A stretch of DNA of 64,000 bases, from the NCBI GenBank assembly GCA_016709335.1, contig JADJNC010000020.1, positions 1 to 64,000 of the forward strand, given 5' to 3'. Positions 53,228 through 64,000 of this stretch are shown here, one piece after another. Below the pieces are notes generated by a model. The model made no database searches and had not been told where the DNA came from. It saw only the letters and a program-made list of their open reading frames with translations. The stretch is from Candidatus Propionivibrio dominans (GTDB lineage Bacteria; Pseudomonadota; Gammaproteobacteria; Burkholderiales; Rhodocyclaceae). The position numbers were made by a program, and so were the translations under genes. Each line of letters starts with the position of its first letter. Position 1 is the first letter of the stretch.

Positions 53228-54303
53228 TCGTCGAACCTCCGCAGAGCGAGACCGCACGCGGCCATCAGCGACGAAGAGTCGGCCAGCAGACTCTTGGCGC
53301 GAACCCGTTCGGAAAGCACCATGTCAGCGAATGGATTGGCAATAATCGTGTTGATCTGGGTTCGCGATGCCACGACTTCGTCTGCTCCAGGAAGGACAGC
53401 ACATCCACCTGCAAGAACAATATGATTGACCTGATTAAACTGTGTGGAGGTAAAGAAGAACTGCAAAGCACGAGACACCTCCAAAGCCATGCTCTCCACA
53501 AACGGATGCAGGAGTTCGGCCTCATAATTGTCAGGTAGATTATTGCGCCGCTTCTCAGCTTCAGCCTCCTCGAAATTCATGCCGAAAAGGCGGGCGATAT
53601 CCTGTGTCAACTGATTTCCGCCAAACGCCTGTTCGCGGACATAAAGTTGCTGGCCGTTGCGTAAAACAGTCAGGTTCATCACGTTGGCCCCGACATCGAC
53701 CAAGGCAATGATCTGCCCTTTGCCGCCTTCAGGAAGCTGCTTTTCGATCAATTCGAAAGCCGAAAACACGGCATAGGACTCGACATCCATGACTATCGGT
53801 TTCAAACCAGCGGATTCCACCACGGCGACACGATCCTCGACCTTCTCCTTGCGGGACGCAGCAATCAGTACCTCCAATTCATCAGGCGATGACGGAGCCT
53901 GACCAACGACCTGAAAGTCAAGATTGACTTCCTCAAGCGCAAACGGAATGTACTGATTGGCTTCCGACTCAACCTGAAGCTCAAGTGCTTCCTCACGTTG
54001 ACCGGCGGCCACAATGATTTTTTTAGTGATTACATGAGAAGCCGGAAGCGCAATGGCAACGTTCCGGGTTGACGTTGCCATTTTTTTCCAGGCCCGGCGA
54101 ACGGTCTCTGCCGCCGCTTCCAGATTGACAATATTGCCATCAGCGACAGCGTCCCTCGGCAACACCTCAATCGTATATCGTTCAACGCGATACCCGCTTT
54201 TGCCATCACTCGCCAGTTCAACCATCTTGACTGACGACGAGCTGATGTCGAGACCGATCAGAGAGCGCGCCTTAGGATTGAAGATCGAAAAATCGAGTTG
54301 CAA
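53224..54303 (-). CDS. pilM: Type IV pilus assembly ATPase-like PilM
   Basis: 359 residues, actin/FtsA-like fold: SLIGLDISSSSVKMVEL at the N-terminus (phosphate 1), LVDVGANVMNLTV (phosphate 2), HIVLAGGCAVLPG (adenosine motif). Cytoplasmic partner of PilN. First gene of pilMNOPQ, divergent from mrcA. Confidence 0.96.
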   Translation of the reverse strand: MQLDFSIFNPKARSLIGLDISSSSVKMVELASDGKSGYRVERYTIEVLPRDAVADGNIVNLEAAAETVRRAWKKMATSTRNVAIALPASHVITKKIIVAAGQREEALELQVESEANQYIPFALEEVNLDFQVVGQAPSSPDELEVLIAASRKEKVEDRVAVVESAGLKPIVMDVESYAVFSAFELIEKQLPEGGKGQIIALVDVGANVMNLTVLRNGQQLYVREQAFGGNQLTQDIARLFGMNFEEAEAEKRRNNLPDNYEAELLHPFVESMALEVSRALQFFFTSTQFNQVNHIVLAGGCAVLPGADEVVASRTQINTIIANPFADMVLSERVRAKSLLADSSSLMAACGLALRRFDE

Positions 54304-54443
54304 ATCGCCACCCCTCGCCGAAAAAACCCTTGAATAATTTGTAGTTAGCGTGTTTATAGATAATCTACATTAGATGCTAGCAACAAGTATACGGCATGTA
54401 AAGCCATTTCTTTAACCATTTCTTCTTGCGATTCCCACACTCT

Positions 54444-54472
54444 CTGACAGGCCTTCGGGCAAGGTTTATAAT
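54444..54472 (+). promoter_or_regulatory. Sigma-70 promoter of mrcA
   Basis: CTGACA (54444-54449), 17-base spacer, TATAAT (54467-54472). This is one base from consensus. Start of transcription would be near 54479, about 27 bases before the gene. Confidence 0.8.
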
Positions 54473-54505
54473 GCCATGACATGACTTTCTTCCCGGAACT
54501 GCGAC

Positions 54506-56800
54506 TTGTTTAACCTTTCCCGCTGGATTCTTTATCCTGTTCTGTTCATTGTCGGTCTGGCTTCGATGGCTATCGCCATGGCAGCCGTGGTGCTGATCCT
54601 GACCTATCCCAACCTACCTTCTCTGGAAATACTCACCGACTATCGTCCGAAGATTCCGCTGCGGGTTTACACCAGCGAAGGCCACCTGATCGGTGAATTC
54701 GGCGAAGAACGCCGGGCGATCGTGCGCATTCAGGACGTCCCTGACGTAATGAAGCAGGCCATTCTGGCCGCAGAAGACGAACGCTTTTATCAGCACAGCG
54801 GGGTGGATGCACAAGGCGTCGTTCGTGCCATGCTGAGCAATTTGCTGGGCGGAGGGAAACGGCAGGGAGCCTCGACCATTACTCAGCAAGTTGCCAAAAA
54901 TTTCTTCCTGTCCTCGGAAAAAACCTACACGCGCAAACTTTACGAAGCACTGCTTTCTTTCAAGATAGAAAACAATCTCAGCAAGGATCAGATATTCGAG
55001 CTGTATATCAACCAGATTTTTCTTGGGCAACGCGCCTACGGCTTCGGTGCGGCAGCGCAGATTTATTTTGGCAAGCCGCTCAAGGAACTGAACATCGCCG
55101 AAGCGGCCATGCTGGCCGGATTGCCGAAAGCGCCTTCCGCTTTCAACCCGGTGGTCAACCCCAAGCGTGCCAGTTTGCGCCAGCAGTATGTTTTGCGCCG
55201 CATGCATGAACTTGGATTCATTGATGCCAGGCAGCATGAAGCCGCCTTGAAACAGGCGCTGGTCGTCAAGCGTGAGACAAATGAATATGCCGTGCATGCA
55301 GAGTTCGTCGCCGAAATGGCGCGTCAAATGGCGGCCGAACGTTTTCCGGAAGACGTCTACACCCGCGGCCTGCGTATTTATACGACGATTCTCAAGAATG
55401 ATCAGGAAGCCGCCTACAGCAGTTTGCGACGCGGCGTGCTCGACTATGACCGTCGCCATGGTTACCGTGGCGCAGAAGCCTACGTCGAGATGACCGATAT
55501 CAAGTCCGAGCAGGACGAAGCCCTCGACGAGCTGCTGCAGGACTTTCACGACTCGGAGGATCTGCATCCGGCGCTGGTACTGCAAGCCGACGCCAAACAG
55601 ATTCGCGCCTACCGGCGTGGTGGCGAGATCGTCACCATCAGTGGCGACGGCCTCAAATTCGCAGCCCGCATGATCGACGACAAGGCGCCGCCAAACAAGC
55701 GACTGCGTCGCGGTGCCGTCATTCGTGTGCAGACCGACGAAAAGAATAACTGGCGAATCACGCAGATGCCTGAGGTTGAAGCCGCATTCCTGTCTGCAGA
55801 CCCGCAGAATGGCGCAATACGTTCGCTGGTCGGGGGTTTTGACTTCAACCGCAATAAATTCAATCACGCCACGCAGGCCTGGCGGCAGCCGGGTTCGAGC
55901 TTCAAGCCCTTCATTTATTCGGGCGCACTGGAAAAAGGCTTCACACCGGCTTCGATCATCCGTGACGAACCGATCAGCTTTCCCGCCTCGGTCACCGGCA
56001 GCCAGGCCTGGGAACCGAAAAACTACGACGGCAAGTACGAAGGTCCGATGCGCATGCGTACGGCGTTGGCCAAATCGAAGAACATGGTCTCGATCCGTCT
56101 GTTGCAAGCCAGCGGCGTCAATTTCATTCAGGACTACATAACCCGTTTCGGCTTCGATGCCGAAAAGCACCCGCCCTACCTGACGATGGCACTGGGTGCC
56201 GGTTCGGTCACCCCCTGGCAGATGGTCACCGCCTACGCCGTTTTCGCCAACAGCGGCTACCTTATCCAGCCTTACGTCGTACGCGACATTCAGGATGAAA
56301 AGGGGCAAGTGCTGGCCGCTGCGCAGCCGGTAACGGCCGGCGACGACACTTTACGGGCCATCGACCCGCGCAACGCCTATGTCATGGATAGCATGCTACG
56401 CGACGTCACCATCTACGGCACCGCCGCGCGTGCCTCCGCCACGCTCAAGCGTCGCGACCTCGCCGGAAAAACTGGTACCACCAATGAACACGTCGATGCC
56501 TGGTTCTGCGGCTATCAGCGAACCGTCGTCGGCTGTTCATGGATTGGCTTCGATCAGCCAAGGAATATGGGCAACGGAGAAACCGGTGGCACAGCCGCGT
56601 TGCCCACCTGGATTGGATATATGGCCAGGGCACTCAAGGACGTGCCGGAATCCTTCATGCCGCAACCCGAGGGACTGGTCGCACTTGAAATAGCAGCCTC
56701 CGGCAAGGGGCCGGCAAAAGAAATATTCTATAAGGAAAACGTTCCGACAGAAGTGGAACCGGAAGCGCCTCAGGACCAGAACGCCAAGCCGTTTGATTAG
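54506..56800 (+). CDS. mrcA: Penicillin-binding protein 1A
   Basis: 764 residues. The frame has no ATG near its start; the TTG at 54506 precedes FNLSRWILYPVLFIVG, the usual N-terminal anchor. Glycosyltransferase domain (EDERFYQHSGVDAQG; GASTITQQVAKNFFL), OB-like domain, and transpeptidase with SxxK (GSSFKPF), SKN-like (KSKNMVS) and KTGTT. It polymerises and cross-links peptidoglycan in the periplasm. Divergent from pilM, as in many beta- and gammaproteobacteria. Confidence 0.95.
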   Translation: MFNLSRWILYPVLFIVGLASMAIAMAAVVLILTYPNLPSLEILTDYRPKIPLRVYTSEGHLIGEFGEERRAIVRIQDVPDVMKQAILAAEDERFYQHSGVDAQGVVRAMLSNLLGGGKRQGASTITQQVAKNFFLSSEKTYTRKLYEALLSFKIENNLSKDQIFELYINQIFLGQRAYGFGAAAQIYFGKPLKELNIAEAAMLAGLPKAPSAFNPVVNPKRASLRQQYVLRRMHELGFIDARQHEAALKQALVVKRETNEYAVHAEFVAEMARQMAAERFPEDVYTRGLRIYTTILKNDQEAAYSSLRRGVLDYDRRHGYRGAEAYVEMTDIKSEQDEALDELLQDFHDSEDLHPALVLQADAKQIRAYRRGGEIVTISGDGLKFAARMIDDKAPPNKRLRRGAVIRVQTDEKNNWRITQMPEVEAAFLSADPQNGAIRSLVGGFDFNRNKFNHATQAWRQPGSSFKPFIYSGALEKGFTPASIIRDEPISFPASVTGSQAWEPKNYDGKYEGPMRMRTALAKSKNMVSIRLLQASGVNFIQDYITRFGFDAEKHPPYLTMALGAGSVTPWQMVTAYAVFANSGYLIQPYVVRDIQDEKGQVLAAAQPVTAGDDTLRAIDPRNAYVMDSMLRDVTIYGTAARASATLKRRDLAGKTGTTNEHVDAWFCGYQRTVVGCSWIGFDQPRNMGNGETGGTAALPTWIGYMARALKDVPESFMPQPEGLVALEIAASGKGPAKEIFYKENVPTEVEPEAPQDQNAKPFD

Positions 56801-56959
56801 TCTCACCTTTGACGGCCAGGACACTCCGCACCAGGCCAGCGCCAGGTCTCCATGCAGTGGGCCAGAGAACAGCACCAGCTTTCACCAGGAATGGAAGTTG
56901 ACTTGGTGCGCCTTGGTGAACCTGGTGACTTGGTGGTAAAGCATTTGATGATGAGGCGG

Positions 56960-57277
56960 CTAGCCCAGATCGACCGGCTCACCGACCTGCGCCGAAACCA
57001 GCGCCGACAATGCCGCCATCAACTCGCCGCTGTCGCGCGTATCCCGCCAGACCGCTCCGTCCCAGCGGTAATGAAACCCGCCCGAGCGAGCGGCCACCCA
57101 CACCTCTTGCGCCGCACCATGACGGTTAACGATAATCTTGCTGCCGTCGGCAAACTCGATCTCGAGAACACCGGCGCTGACCATGGCAAAATCCAGATCG
57201 GCACCACTGGCTTCCAGCCCGGCCTCAATCCGGGTCAGCGCTGCGTCGGCAAGCGCATTGAAATCGCTGTCGTTCAT
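56960..57277 (-). CDS. cyaY: Frataxin-like iron-sulfur protein CyaY
   Basis: 105 residues, the typical length. Acidic first helix (MNDSDFNALADAALTRIEAGLEASGADLD) and the sheet with VLEIEFADGSKIIVNR, QEVWVAARSGGFHYRW. Regulates iron-sulfur cluster assembly. Divergent from lptM-lysA, the common arrangement. Confidence 0.94.
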   Translation of the reverse strand: MNDSDFNALADAALTRIEAGLEASGADLDFAMVSAGVLEIEFADGSKIIVNRHGAAQEVWVAARSGGFHYRWDGAVWRDTRDSGELMAALSALVSAQVGEPVDLG

Positions 57278-57313
57278 CCTGTGCTACCATTTTCCATTTG
57301 CGGTCACTCCACC

Positions 57314-57489
57314 ATGCGCCGACATTTCATGCTTTCCATACTTGTGTCATCGATTGCTCTTGCCGCCTGCGGCACGCGCGGGCCACTGACACTGCCACCA
57401 CCATCAAAAACACCACCAGCACCAGCCAGCACGAGCGTACCGGAAGAACCCGTTCCCGCTGATCTTAACACGGCAACTGAAGCGGCCCG

Positions 57490-57493
<4 letters not shown>
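57314..57493 (+). CDS. lptM: Small lipoprotein LptM (YifL family)
   Basis: 59 residues. Signal MRRHFMLSILVSSIALAACG with the lipobox LAAC, then GTRGPLTLPPP, as in YifL/LptM, and a proline-rich tail. LptM helps oxidative maturation of LptD in E. coli. Its stop overlaps the lysA start (ATGA). Confidence 0.85.
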
Positions 57494-58730
<1,237 letters not shown>

Positions 58731-58734
<4 letters not shown>

Positions 58735-59882
58735 GCGCAGCCCGCATCGGCTTCATGCTCTTCGGCATCGCAGCCCTTGCGGCGTGTTCGGATGATGGTG
58801 CAAAAAAGAAATCGGAGCCGCCACCGGTTCCCGTTACCACCGCCAGGGCAGCTAAACACGACGTACCTGTCACCCTGCAAGTGGTCGGACGTGCCGAAGC
58901 CTACGAAAGCGTGGTACTGAAGTCGCGGGTCGATGGCCAGGTCGCCGCCGTGCTGTTCACCGAAGGACAGCACGTCAACCAGGGCGAGGTGCTGATTCGT
59001 CTTGATCCGAAGGATTTCGCTGCCCGCTTGCAGCAGGCAGAAGCCAACGCCGCCCGCGACCGGGCACTGGTCGCCAAGACGCGCTCCGACACCGCCCGTT
59101 ACGCAGCGCTCAAGGATCGAAACTTCGTTTCCGAAGAAAAGGTCAATGACATCCGCACCAACGAAGCCGCAGCCAGCGCCAACCTGCTGGCCAGCAAGGC
59201 GGCTGTCGAACTGGCGCGCTTGCAGCTTTCTTACACCACCATTCGCGCCCCGTTCGCTGGCGTCGTCGGCGCCCGACTGGTCTACCCCGGTTCATCAGTC
59301 AAGATCAACGACACGACGCTGGCCGTGGTCAACCGGGTTCGTCCCCTGCTTGTCAGTTTCTCGGTACCCGAGAAACATCTGCCCAGACTGCGCGCAGCAA
59401 TGGCCTCCGCAGCAGGCAAGACTGGCGGCATGAAAGTCGACGTCAGCCTGCCGGGTGACAGGACGCAGCGCCTTGAAGGCGAGGTGCGCTTCCTCGACAA
59501 CGCGGTCGATACGTCAACCGGCACCATCCAGATGAAAGCCGTGCTGCCCAACGCGGACGAAAAGCTTACACCAGGGCAGTTCCTCAACGTCTCGCTGCTG
59601 CTCGATACACTGGTCGGGACTGTCACCGTACCCAATGAAGCCGTTCAGCAGGGGGCCGAAGGCAATTTTGTTTTTGTCGTCAAGGATGACAGTAGCGTCG
59701 AAATGCGCAAGGTCGTAACTGCGGCCTCGGCGGGTGGACTGACGGCGATCAGCACTGGCGTGCTGGCGGACGAAACCGTCGTCACCGACGGCCAGTTGCG
59801 CCTGGCGCCGGGAGTCAGGATCAAGGCCAGGGAAACCGGCCCGGCCAATGCCGACATCACGGCAACGCCAGCGAACAAATAG
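58731..59882 (+). CDS. RND efflux periplasmic adaptor (membrane fusion) lipoprotein
   Basis: 383 residues from the GTG at 58731 (GTGA overlap with lysA). Lipobox LAACSD, then a lipoyl half ([26 protein letters not shown]), alpha-hairpin, second lipoyl half ([17 protein letters not shown]), beta-barrel and a proximal domain. Links the pump encoded next to an outer-membrane channel, which is not in this window. MdtA/AcrA-like. Confidence 0.92.
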
Positions 59883-59891
59883 GGCGGCACC

Positions 59892-62800
59892 ATGAACCTG
59901 CCCGAACTGTGCATCCGCCGCCCGGTTATGACCACGCTCCTGATGGCGGCGTTTGTCATTTTCGGTGTCATCGCCTATCGTGAGCTGCCGGTTTCCGAAC
60001 TGCCGAGCGTCGACTTCCCGACCATCTCGGTCACCGCCGCATTACCCGGTGCATCGCCGGAAACGATGGCCGCCGCCGTCGCCACGCCGCTCGAAGGGCA
60101 GTTCTCGACGATCGCCGGTCTCGACTCGATGAACTCGACGAGCGCGCAGGGAACCACCTCGATCACGCTGCAATTCTCGCTCGATCGCAACATCGACGCC
60201 GCCGCGCAGGACGTTCAGTCAGCGATCGCCGCCGCGCTGCGCAAACTGCCGCCGAACATGCCGGCGCCGCCTTCCTACCGCAAGGTCAACCCGGCCGACT
60301 CGCCGATCTTTTACATTGCACTGTCATCACCGACACTGCCGCTGCCGGTAGTCAACGAATATGCCGAAACACAGCTCGCCCAGCGCATTTCGACGATCAG
60401 CGGCGTTGCCCAGGTGCAGGTTTTCGGCTCGCAGAAATACGCCGTGCGCATCCGCAGCAACCCGGATCAACTCGCCGCCCGCGGCATGGGCATCGACGAA
60501 CTTCAGCAAGCCATCACACAGGCCAACGTCAACCAGCCGGTCGGCCTGATCGACGGCGAGCGCCAGACCTTTGCCATCAAGGACAACGGACAGCTCTCGA
60601 ATGCTGCCGCCTACCGTCCGTTGATCGTCGCCTGGCGCAACGGGGCGCCTGTTCGCCTTGAAGAAGTGGCGACGCCGATTGACAGTGTCGAGAACGCGCG
60701 CATTGCAAGCTGGAATGTCGACAAGCGCGCCATCGTGCTGGCCATCCAGCGCCAGCCCGGCGCCAACACCATCGAAACGGTCAATTCGATCAAGCGCATC
60801 CTGCCCAGCTTCCAGGCCAAGCTGCCGGCAGCGATCGAGATGACCACGCTGTACGACCGCAGCATCTCGATCCGTGACGCGATCCACGACGTGCAGTTCA
60901 CCCTGGTGCTTGCCGGATTTCTGGTCATCCTGGTCATTCTGCTTTTCCTGCGCAACCTGTCGGCCACCGTCATCCCGGCACTGGCGCTGCCTATTTCCAT
61001 AACCGGCACCTTCGCCGTCATGTACGTGCTCGGCTACAGCCTCGACAACCTCTCGCTGCTCGCGTTGACGCTCTCTGTCGGCTTCGTCGTCGATGACGCC
61101 ATCGTCATGCTCGAAAACATTGTTCGCCACATCGAACTCGGTGAAACGCCGCTTGAGGCCTCAATCAAGGGATCGCGCGAGATCGGATTCACCATCATCT
61201 CGATGACGATTTCGCTGATCGCCGTATTCATCCCGGTACTCTTCATGAGCGGCATCGTCGGTCGTTTGCTGCACGAATTTGCCGTCACCATCTGTGCCGC
61301 CATTCTCGTTTCCGGAGTCGTTTCTCTGACGCTGACGCCGATGTTGTGCAGCCGCTACCTGCGGCATGCCGATGCGGAAGAGCATGGCCGCGTCTTCCGT
61401 GCCTTCGAGAGTTTTTTCGATGCCCTGCTGGCCGGCTACCGGAAATCACTGAGCTGGGCCATGGCGCGTCCGCGACTGGTGATCGCCGGTTTCGTGGCGA
61501 CCATCGTCCTCAGTGGCGTGTTGTTCACGATGGTACCCAAGGACTTCATCCCGAGTGGTGACAGCGGGCAGATCATCGCCTTTACCGAAGGCGCACAGGA
61601 CGCCTCGTTCGCCTCGATGGTCGAGCACCAGCGCGCCGTGGCCGCCATCGTTGCACAGGATCCGAACATCCGCTCCTTCATGTCCTCGGTCGGTGGTGGC
61701 GGCATCCGCCCGACCTCCAACACCGGTACGATTTTCATGATTCTCAAGCCACGCAGCGAGCGCCAGCTTTCACCGGATGAGATCATCCAGCAGCTTCGCC
61801 CCAAGCTGGGTGCCGTACCGGGCATCAAGGTTTATATGCAAAACCCGCCGGTCATCCGCATCGGCGGCCTGATTACTGCCGCGCAATACCAATACACGCT
61901 GCAAAGCACCGACCTGCACGAACTCTACCAATGGACGGAAACCCTGCTCGGAAAAATCCGTCAGTTGCCCGGGTTCATCGACGTTACCAGCAACCTCAAC
62001 AATCTCAGCCCGGTTGTCGCACTCGACGTCGACCGCGACAAGATCGCCACCCTGGGGCTCAGCTTCGCCCAGGTTGAGGATGCCCTGCAAAGCGCCTTCA
62101 GCGCGCGGCAGATTTCGACCATTTATGGCGCCACCAACCAGTATCAGGTCATCCTCGAAGTCGCCCCCGAATTCCAGCTCGATCCCTTGATGCTCTCCCG
62201 CCTCTACGTGCGTGCGACAAGCGGCAAACTGATCCCGCTCGACACCGTATCCCGTGTCACTCGCAAGACGCAGGCGCTGACCGTCAACCATCAGGGACAG
62301 CTTCCCTCGGTTACCCTCTCCTTCAACCTCCTGCCCGGCGTTTCACTCGGCGATGCCGTCAACCGGATCAAGGCGCTTGAGCAGGAAATGCGCATGCCGG
62401 CTTCACTCAACACCAGCCTGCAAGGCACGGCGCAAGCCTTCCAGGCCTCGCTGCAGGGGCTTGGTCTGCTGCTGCTGATCGCCATTCTGGTGGTCTACAT
62501 CGTGCTCGGCATCCTGTACGAAAGCTTCATCCACCCGCTGACCATCCTCTCCGGCCTGCCCTCGGCGGCACTCGGTGCGCTGATCACGCTGCTTGTCTTC
62601 CGCGTCGATCTGAGCCTTTACGCTTTTGTCGGTGTCATCATGCTGATCGGCATCGTCAAGAAAAATGCCATCATGATGATCGACTTCGCGCTCGACCGGC
62701 AGCGCAGCGAGCAGTTGCCGGCGCACGAAGCGATCTACCAGGCCTGTCTGATCCGTTTCCGGCCGATCATGATGACGACCATGGCCGCACTCGTCGGCAC

Positions 62801-62984
62801 GTTGCCCATCGCCATCGGCTTCGGCGCCGGTGCCGAGGTGCGGCGCCCGCTGGGACTGGCTGTCGTCGGCGGCCTGCTGCTTTCGCAGTTCCTCACCCTC
62901 TACCTGACGCCGGTGGTCTACGTTTACCTCGACCGCCTGACGCCCAAGGCCAAGGCCGAAAACCCGTTGCCCGAAGCAGTCTGA
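59892..62984 (+). CDS. RND efflux pump inner-membrane transporter
   Basis: 1030 residues, 12 membrane helices with two large periplasmic loops. Opening MNLPELCIRRPVMTTLLMAAFVIFGV, proton-relay region in helix 4 (LTLSVGFVVDDAIVMLENIVRH), MPKDF-like VPKDFIPSGDSG. Of the MdtB/MdtC-like (HAE1) group. Exports drugs or other small amphipathic compounds by proton antiport. Nine bases after the adaptor gene. Confidence 0.94.
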   Translation: MNLPELCIRRPVMTTLLMAAFVIFGVIAYRELPVSELPSVDFPTISVTAALPGASPETMAAAVATPLEGQFSTIAGLDSMNSTSAQGTTSITLQFSLDRNIDAAAQDVQSAIAAALRKLPPNMPAPPSYRKVNPADSPIFYIALSSPTLPLPVVNEYAETQLAQRISTISGVAQVQVFGSQKYAVRIRSNPDQLAARGMGIDELQQAITQANVNQPVGLIDGERQTFAIKDNGQLSNAAAYRPLIVAWRNGAPVRLEEVATPIDSVENARIASWNVDKRAIVLAIQRQPGANTIETVNSIKRILPSFQAKLPAAIEMTTLYDRSISIRDAIHDVQFTLVLAGFLVILVILLFLRNLSATVIPALALPISITGTFAVMYVLGYSLDNLSLLALTLSVGFVVDDAIVMLENIVRHIELGETPLEASIKGSREIGFTIISMTISLIAVFIPVLFMSGIVGRLLHEFAVTICAAILVSGVVSLTLTPMLCSRYLRHADAEEHGRVFRAFESFFDALLAGYRKSLSWAMARPRLVIAGFVATIVLSGVLFTMVPKDFIPSGDSGQIIAFTEGAQDASFASMVEHQRAVAAIVAQDPNIRSFMSSVGGGGIRPTSNTGTIFMILKPRSERQLSPDEIIQQLRPKLGAVPGIKVYMQNPPVIRIGGLITAAQYQYTLQSTDLHELYQWTETLLGKIRQLPGFIDVTSNLNNLSPVVALDVDRDKIATLGLSFAQVEDALQSAFSARQISTIYGATNQYQVILEVAPEFQLDPLMLSRLYVRATSGKLIPLDTVSRVTRKTQALTVNHQGQLPSVTLSFNLLPGVSLGDAVNRIKALEQEMRMPASLNTSLQGTAQAFQASLQGLGLLLLIAILVVYIVLGILYESFIHPLTILSGLPSAALGALITLLVFRVDLSLYAFVGVIMLIGIVKKNAIMMIDFALDRQRSEQLPAHEAIYQACLIRFRPIMMTTMAALVGTLPIAIGFGAGAEVRRPLGLAVVGGLLLSQFLTLYLTPVVYVYLDRLTPKAKAENPLPEAV

Positions 62985-63002
62985 CGACCGATCGCCAAGA
63001 CC

Positions 63003-63407
63003 ATGGCCGCTCCAGAAAGACCAGCGCTCGCCAGCCTGCGCATCGACAAATGGCTGTGGGCGGCACGCTTCTATAAAACACGCTCGCTGGCGACAGCCGC
63101 CATTCACGCCGGCCATATCAAGCTCAACGGGCACAGCGTCAAACCGGCAAGCGTCCTGCGCCCAGGTGACACGCTCGACCTGGCGATCAGGGATACACTA
63201 TGGACCATCCAGGTCAGCGGCCTCAACGATCAACGCCGTCCGGCAAGCGAAGCGCAGCAACTCTATGCAGAAACACCGGAGAGCAGCGCACGCCGCACTG
63301 CCATGAAGGAGATCCAGCGATTCTCCCCCACCCCCGGCAGCGACCTGCGCGGTCGCCCGACCAAGAAGGCGCGACGACTGATCCGGGGATTCAACGAGCA
63401 GTTCTGA
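63003..63407 (+). CDS. hslR: Heat-shock protein 15-like S4 RNA-binding protein
   Basis: 134 residues. S4 domain (LRIDKWLWAARFYKTRSLATAAIHAGHIKLNGHSVKPAS, about 12-55) followed by a basic tail (GRPTKKARRLIRGF). Hsp15 recycles 50S subunits that still carry a nascent chain. Eighteen bases after the pump gene, likely cotranscribed. Confidence 0.92.
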   Translation: MAAPERPALASLRIDKWLWAARFYKTRSLATAAIHAGHIKLNGHSVKPASVLRPGDTLDLAIRDTLWTIQVSGLNDQRRPASEAQQLYAETPESSARRTAMKEIQRFSPTPGSDLRGRPTKKARRLIRGFNEQF

Positions 63408-63747
63408 AGTCACTTCAACACGGCAAATATTGATTTCTCGTTTAACACAATCGACCTGCAAGCGGGGAAACTGGGCAGGCAACCCGGATAGACATGGCAT
63501 CATTAAATTGAAATGGATTCCTGATTTCGAGCACGAAATAATCGATAGGAGTCGTTTCGAAAAGACAAAACGGTGAACAAGCTAACCCATTATTAATCGA
63601 TATTCAAAATGGCCTGTAAAATGCGGTCAGAAAATGGGTTCAAATTCCGCCAGGGCTGAGCGCCTACACCCCTCCGGCGCACGCAATTTGAAATCCCTCT
63701 ACAATGGCCGCTCCAACAAGAATCCACGCATCCGAGAAAACCAGACC
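63408..63747. other. Leader of the last gene
   Basis: About 340 bases without a gene, AT-rich (63420-63620). A TGGGTTCAAATTCC motif near 63634 looks like a tRNA T arm, but no tRNA body surrounds it. Confidence 0.4.
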
Positions 63748-64000
63748 ATGTTCCGCTCGCTCAATACGCCGGCTCTGTGGGCCGTTACGCTCTCCGCTGC
63801 CGGAATCCTGATGGTGACGATGGGCGCGCGACAGTCGCTCGGCCTCTTTCTCGCTCCGCTGAACACCAGCACCGGCCTCGGCATCGCTTCGATCAGCCTG
63901 GCCATGGCCGTCGGGCAGTTCATGTGGGGTGCAGTGCAGCCGATCGCCGGTGCGGTGGCCGACCGTTACGGGCCGCGGCGCGTGCTGCAAGGGGGGCTGC
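63748..64000 (+). CDS. MFS transporter, cut by the window end
   Basis: The first 84 residues are seen from the ATG at 63748. Two membrane helices and the start of the third; MGARQSLGLFLAPLN and the conserved loop 2-3 motif GAVADRYGPRRVLQ (GxxxDRxGxR/KR) identify the major facilitator superfamily. Substrate unknown. Confidence 0.85.
   Translation, partial: MFRSLNTPALWAVTLSAAGILMVTMGARQSLGLFLAPLNTSTGLGIASISLAMAVGQFMWGAVQPIAGAVADRYGPRRVLQGGL

Noticed and set aside
56879..56945. TTGGTG short repeats near 56900 as a regulatory array
   Set aside because: The copies are irregular and short and lie just past mrcA; chance or slippage is enough to explain them.
63610..63660. Possible tRNA gene, from a GGGTTCAAATTCC T-arm-like motif
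   Set aside because: No acceptor stem, D arm or anticodon arm can be placed around it.

Overview
This 64 kb window looks like chromosome from a Gram-negative betaproteobacterium, most likely Rhodocyclales-like (Dechloromonas / 'Ca. Accumulibacter' type). The reasons are high GC, the order pilMNOPQ-aroKB-dgt, PEP-CTERM proteins, a CyaY-LptM-LysA block, a full modEABC locus with a molbindin, and fused-type PntA with PntB. The genus assignment is inference. I see no tRNA, rRNA, CRISPR array or intact insertion sequence.

Layout. 1-5.5 kb (minus strand): a non-cyanobacterial clock-type operon kaiC-kaiB-PAS sensor, followed by an overlapping methyl-accepting chemotaxis gene with a PilZ tail that is broken by many frameshifts. 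5.9-8.6 kb: a P-type ATPase that resembles the Na,K-ATPase (IIC) branch. 8.7-12.2 kb: two tandem PEP-CTERM phytase/esterase-like secreted proteins plus the wreck of a third copy. 12.2-15.7 kb: histidine phosphatase, DsbD/ScsB-type reductase and redoxin in one operon. 15.9-17.1 kb: a PIN toxin-antitoxin pair between two identical 28-bp direct repeats. 17.2-22.6 kb: the molybdate locus (modEABC, a conserved unknown gene, a divergent molbindin) with two ModE-like boxes. 22.6-28 kb: an SRPBCC protein, PilU, a cyclic-nucleotide-binding protein, a small membrane protein and a two-RCK potassium channel. 28.1-31 kb: hipBA with a set of palindromic operators, then a YdjM-type membrane hydrolase. 31-35.7 kb: glmS, glmU and a membrane/winged-helix protein. 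35.7-42.2 kb: glutamate synthase gltBD, with the 3' end of gltD repeated downstream. 43-46 kb: the proton-translocating transhydrogenase pntAB, then a CBS protein. 46.6-54.3 kb: pilMNOPQ-aroK-aroB-dgt. 54.4-57 kb: PBP1A, which has a clear sigma-70 promoter. 57-63.4 kb: cyaY, lptM, lysA, an RND pump pair and an Hsp15-like S4 protein. The window ends inside an MFS transporter.

How the genes connect. pilMNOPQ builds the type IV pilus alignment complex and secretin, and PilU at 23.6 kb powers retraction. A CRP-like cNMP domain lies beside pilU, and a PilZ (c-di-GMP) domain sits on the broken chemoreceptor, so surface motility and second-messenger sensing recur here. GltBD (NADPH use) lies beside PntAB (NADPH supply). 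GlmS and GlmU make UDP-GlcNAc, which feeds the peptidoglycan built by PBP1A.

Sequence quality. gltB, pilP and one PEP-CTERM gene are each broken by what looks like one missing base in or beside a short homopolymer, and the first 2 kb carries many shifts. Sequencing or assembly error is a serious alternative to real gene decay for all of these.
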